From assembly GCA_030248215.1 (NCBI GenBank), contig JASANG010001739.1, positions 124,001 to 188,000 of the forward strand: DNA of 64,000 bases. The letters run 5' to 3'. Below are positions 60,761 through 64,000 of this stretch, one piece after another (positions within the stretch are counted from its first letter, which is position 1; each line of letters opens with the position of its first letter). This DNA is from Enoplolaimus lenunculus. Lineage: Eukaryota > Nematoda > Enoplea > Enoplida > Thoracostomopsidae. The notes below the pieces were generated by a model. That model saw only the letters and a program-made list of their open reading frames with translations. It did not search any database and had not been told where the DNA came from. Made by a program: the position numbers and the translations under genes.

Positions 60761-61271
60761 AAAAGCATCATCGTCACGTAATCGTCGGACACTTCATGTT
60801 TACGGCTTACCATTTGAAATACTTGACGAACTGTTATGTAATTTCTAGCAGAACCAAGGAATGTCGCTTTTGTATCCAAAACAATTTCGTAAATGGCAGA
60901 ATACTGATGTAGATTCGCCAGTTCGAACCTTTGTTGTTCAGCTGTCTAGGGATTTTATTGTCCCTTTAATTTCTCGCTGGACTGGTATGGTATTAATTTA
61001 ATAAAGGTGTAATGAGAATGAAATTATGGTACCTGTGAATAGTTCGTGATCTCGGCTATGGATTGAAACCACCAACTCCGCGCTTAGGTCCGTTTCCAAT
61101 GACGCTTAAATCGCTCTGGTTCAACAAATGCAGTCGTTTTCCCTTTTATTCCCCCCAACACCGTATTAAAGCTATATTCAGTAAATCACGAATACCAGTA
61201 CAACAAGTAAACGAGTAATATGCTTATGCTGCCGACCTTATGTTCTCCGAAGGTGCCGAAAGTTTCTTTGT
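60761..61271. other. Non-coding stretch
   Basis: No gene or repeat boundary recognised between the element above and the open frame below. Confidence 0.35.
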
Positions 61272-61754
61272 TTGGGTGCTTTCCGCACGTCGACTACGAT
61301 AAGCCTTAACCCTGTTGTTCAACTAAGTTGCAAGCTCACACTGTACAAAACAAATGCAACTGTTAACGCGACAACCCAAGTTCTCCGTATAACCCCAGTT
61401 CACTATACAAAATCCCAAGAAATCCCCGAGTCAACCCTCGAAACTAGCCCCGCTAGAGTCGACGAACCCCAAGTAAACTCCAACTACAATCCCCAAGAAC
61501 CCCTTAACACATTTCCCCAAGTAAACCCCGATTTCCCCTGGTACTGCCTGAAGGCTACGCGCTATGCGCTTTCCGTAACGATTCCCTTAATGCCGGTTCA
61601 CCGTGCTCACATCGGAGCTACCGTGACTACTATTCCAGTTAACTCCTATCCGTCTAAGTCACCCGGTACAAATACACAAATCAACTCCGTAAATAACACT
61701 AAATCCGTTCGCCAATGGTTAAGAAAACTCAAGCAACTGGGCGGCATTTCGTAA
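61272..61754 (+). CDS. Unidentified Pro/Thr/Asn-rich open frame
   Basis: Open for 160 codons, with a biased composition and a basic end (VRQWLRKLKQLGG). No signal peptide, domain or family is recognised, and no initiation context or splice evidence supports it. It may be part of an unrecognised gene or a repeat relic. Confidence 0.25.
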   Translation: MGAFRTSTTISLNPVVQLSCKLTLYKTNATVNATTQVLRITPVHYTKSQEIPESTLETSPARVDEPQVNSNYNPQEPLNTFPQVNPDFPWYCLKATRYALSVTIPLMPVHRAHIGATVTTIPVNSYPSKSPGTNTQINSVNNTKSVRQWLRKLKQLGGIS

Positions 61755-62572
61755 ATTTACAATGTAAGAATGAATATGGAGGCTGGCTACCCCAGCCCCC
61801 ACTCTCTAAAAGCTTAATCTAACTTCATTTAAGCTTAAGCTAGTCTAGCTGTGTTAAGCTAGTTTTTAAGAATAACTAAACCAAGTGTTAAGTTTTGGCA
61901 AAACTTACTCGAAGTATACAATAAGTTTAGCGTTATACTTGTTGTTAGCTTAATCTAAACTTAATAACAAATATCATACAAGAAAAGTAAAGCAAAAAAT
62001 TAAGGATTTTAAGCAGCATAGAGTTGATACCTTCGTCTGTATCACCTGAAAAGTTTTAAGTTCACATGTTAAGTTCTCAAGGCAACGAGGTTAGCTGTTA
62101 TTGCACAAAGTATAGTTTTAATAGCGTTCTGACGCTGGAAAGCTTTTATCTATTCGGCAGCTAAATTATGTCACTTTAAACTTGTTAATATATTGACGGA
62201 TGAAGCTGCTTAATACTACTAGTTTTTCTTTAACATCAGCAAGCAAACATGTGTATAATGATACGTGTATTCTGTTGGTACACACGTCAATGTAACTATG
62301 ACATAGCTAGGTATTTTGGATAACATGGCGGTTGCCGATTGCATGTTCAATGTACAAAAAGTACAGTTCGCATGCGTTAAACGTATTGCTAAAGCGGATT
62401 GTATTGAAAAGACGCAAAAAATTTTAATCATTAATATATCCTATGTATAAAGTAGCCCTCATAGCTGAATCCGATCTCTGGTAAGTATATGCACTATTTT
62501 TAGAAAGCATATAAGCACTAAACGTTAACGTCGTAGTTAAGATAGCAGGATCTCCCGAGCTTGCCTATTTTC
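61755..62572. other. Non-coding stretch
   Basis: AT-rich, with AAGCTTAAGCTAG-type degenerate repeats near 61820-61870. No gene seen. Confidence 0.4.
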
Positions 62573-63019
62573 ATGGCGGAACGTTCTATAATTTGTCCCA
62601 TATGTTTCAAAGATTTTAAACCCAGGCTATTCGTGGAGCATTATAAAATGTACGGTCAACTAAGCACAAAGGAAGTTAAATGTCCCGTTGCCGGCTGTAC
62701 CAATAAGTATCACAGCAAGTAGAGTTATAGATCACATTTTTTAACAAAACACATAACTGATAGCGCCAACAGCTCAATAAGCCTATCCTCCCATCAGAAT
62801 ATTGCTGAACAGCCCGTAAGTAATGCAGGAAATGGGAATTCTGTGCGCATCATGGGTATATTTGACGCGCAAAATTGTGTCGAAGATGAAACAGTGCCAA
62901 GTATTACTGCCTGTACTGGCAGTACTTTGCCAATTGACTCTGTCTTACAGCAAATAGCTAGTACAGTGCTGGTAAATTTGAAAGCCGTAACAGTTTCCTG
63001 CATGTCGTATACAATATGA
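62573..63019 (+). pseudogene. C2H2 zinc-finger coding sequence interrupted by an in-frame stop
   Basis: From ATG 62573 the frame encodes MAERSIICPICFKDFKPRL, a first C2H2-like finger (CPIC..H), then CPVAGC..KYHSK. A TAG follows (62720-62722), and the same frame continues SYRSHFLTKH, completing a second finger, to a TGA at 63017. The downstream part (about 98 codons) stays open and is Ser/Thr/Ile-rich. It may be a decayed zinc-finger gene, a transposase-associated finger, a read-through case or a sequencing error. A short open frame near 63230-63460 could be a further remnant. Confidence 0.5.
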
Positions 63020-64000
63020 GCAAAAATTGAATACGGGCTCAAGTGGCCAGCCCATATATAACTCAATGTAGATGCAAAACGCCTGAGCGCAAGACAGGGT
63101 TATCATTGTAAATTGAAATTATAAACGAAAAAACTATTTCGTACGTGTCTGTCATAGTTTCTAAGTGTAGTTTAATACCGATCATTACATGTGCTGCAAT
63201 GATAACTAATTTTTACTGTTTAGCTTGTGGGTGACGCAAAATATCTTTGGCAATTGGAAGGTCATTCAAACGACGTTTAATTCAGTGACAGTTATGCCAG
63301 CTACGCGATACATATTGTTAAACAAGCTTTAGCGAAAACCAAATTTCAAAGCAGAAACGAGCCGAGAGCTACAGGGATGCGCCAAGTGCTTGACGAGCGT
63401 GATATTTTTGTTGATGATGACATAGAAAATTTTGAACAGGGAAAGTCACAAATTTAAAACCACGTTCACGTTTAGTACTGCTTAATTTATATAGTGCAGT
63501 AGTTGTGATATCCGTATTATAATAAAAGGCATGACTTCGACTTTGCGTCTGATACCAACATTGTTAAATTAAATTCACAAAGGGCTAAACCAATCCTAAC
63601 GTTTCAATACTTATTTTTTTGGTGAAATTTGTTTTTTACAATAGTACACGTCAAAATCATTGCTGAATACCAAAAATAATATACTTTTGTACTTATCCCT
63701 GTAATATATCACGAAAGTTTAGATGAAATCGCAGTTGCCGGTGTAATTTTACTGCCGTATATTTTGCAACAGAAGACTAACAAACGACCTGCGAACGCCG
63801 TTAATCAAATATAAATTTTTCGTGAGGTACGCAAGTTTTTAGCAATTAATTTTTGCACCTATTGACACCAAGAGCAATCAATACAAGAGCACTCTAATAC
63901 CATGATTATATTTGCTGAATAAATTGAAAGACGTCAAACCTTAGATTTTACACGTAATATAATGTTTTTAAATCAAGCAATATATCAATATTGTCCAAAT
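63020..64000. other. Non-coding end of window
   Basis: Apart from a weak frame near 63230-63460 (LVGDAKYLWQLEGHSNDV) that is soon interrupted, nothing is supportable. Confidence 0.35.

Overview
This is an AT-rich, intron-bearing animal sequence crowded with repeats. A nematode is the best guess. Several transposon copies carry runs of TTAGGC (the nematode telomere unit). The neuropeptide gene resembles nematode and molluscan D-x-x-x-F peptides. All four confident genes have a strong 3' splice acceptor 3-32 nt before their ATG, as expected for spliced-leader trans-splicing. Long introns and repeat load would fit an enoplean such as a mermithid, but this is inference. No rRNA, CRISPR, complete tRNA or recognisable virus-derived element was seen.

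Layout. 1-2.9 kb: no gene, one tRNA-like remnant. 3.0-8.6 kb: a 9/18-bp minisatellite split by a 4.1-kb foldback-type transposon whose interior is an ~80-bp satellite; both 8-bp target duplications survive. 9-13 kb: short inverted-repeat elements. 13.5-16.7 kb: an M1 zinc aminopeptidase gene in two exons. 17-27 kb: non-coding, with small DNA-transposon derivatives. 27.3-29.6 kb: an insulin/IGF-like gene with two candidate 3' ends. 30-38 kb: repeats. 38.4-39.2 kb: a single-exon precursor of GF-amide neuropeptides. 40-44.5 kb: more elements, one ending just before the next gene. 44.6-58.7 kb: the FAF1 orthologue (UBA, two UBL, UAS and UBX domains) in at least 19 exons. 59-64 kb: repeats, one unidentified open frame and an interrupted C2H2 zinc-finger gene.

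All confident genes are on the plus strand but are functionally unrelated: a secreted or ectoenzyme-type peptidase, an insulin-family hormone, a neuropeptide precursor and a ubiquitin/p97 adaptor. The strongest biological signals are the IGF-like hormone with no dibasic site between its B and A chains, the peptide precursor, and transposon families that share one terminus but carry different tandem-repeat payloads. Exon borders were assigned by reading GT-AG sites and protein family conservation by eye; no alignment or transcript data were available.
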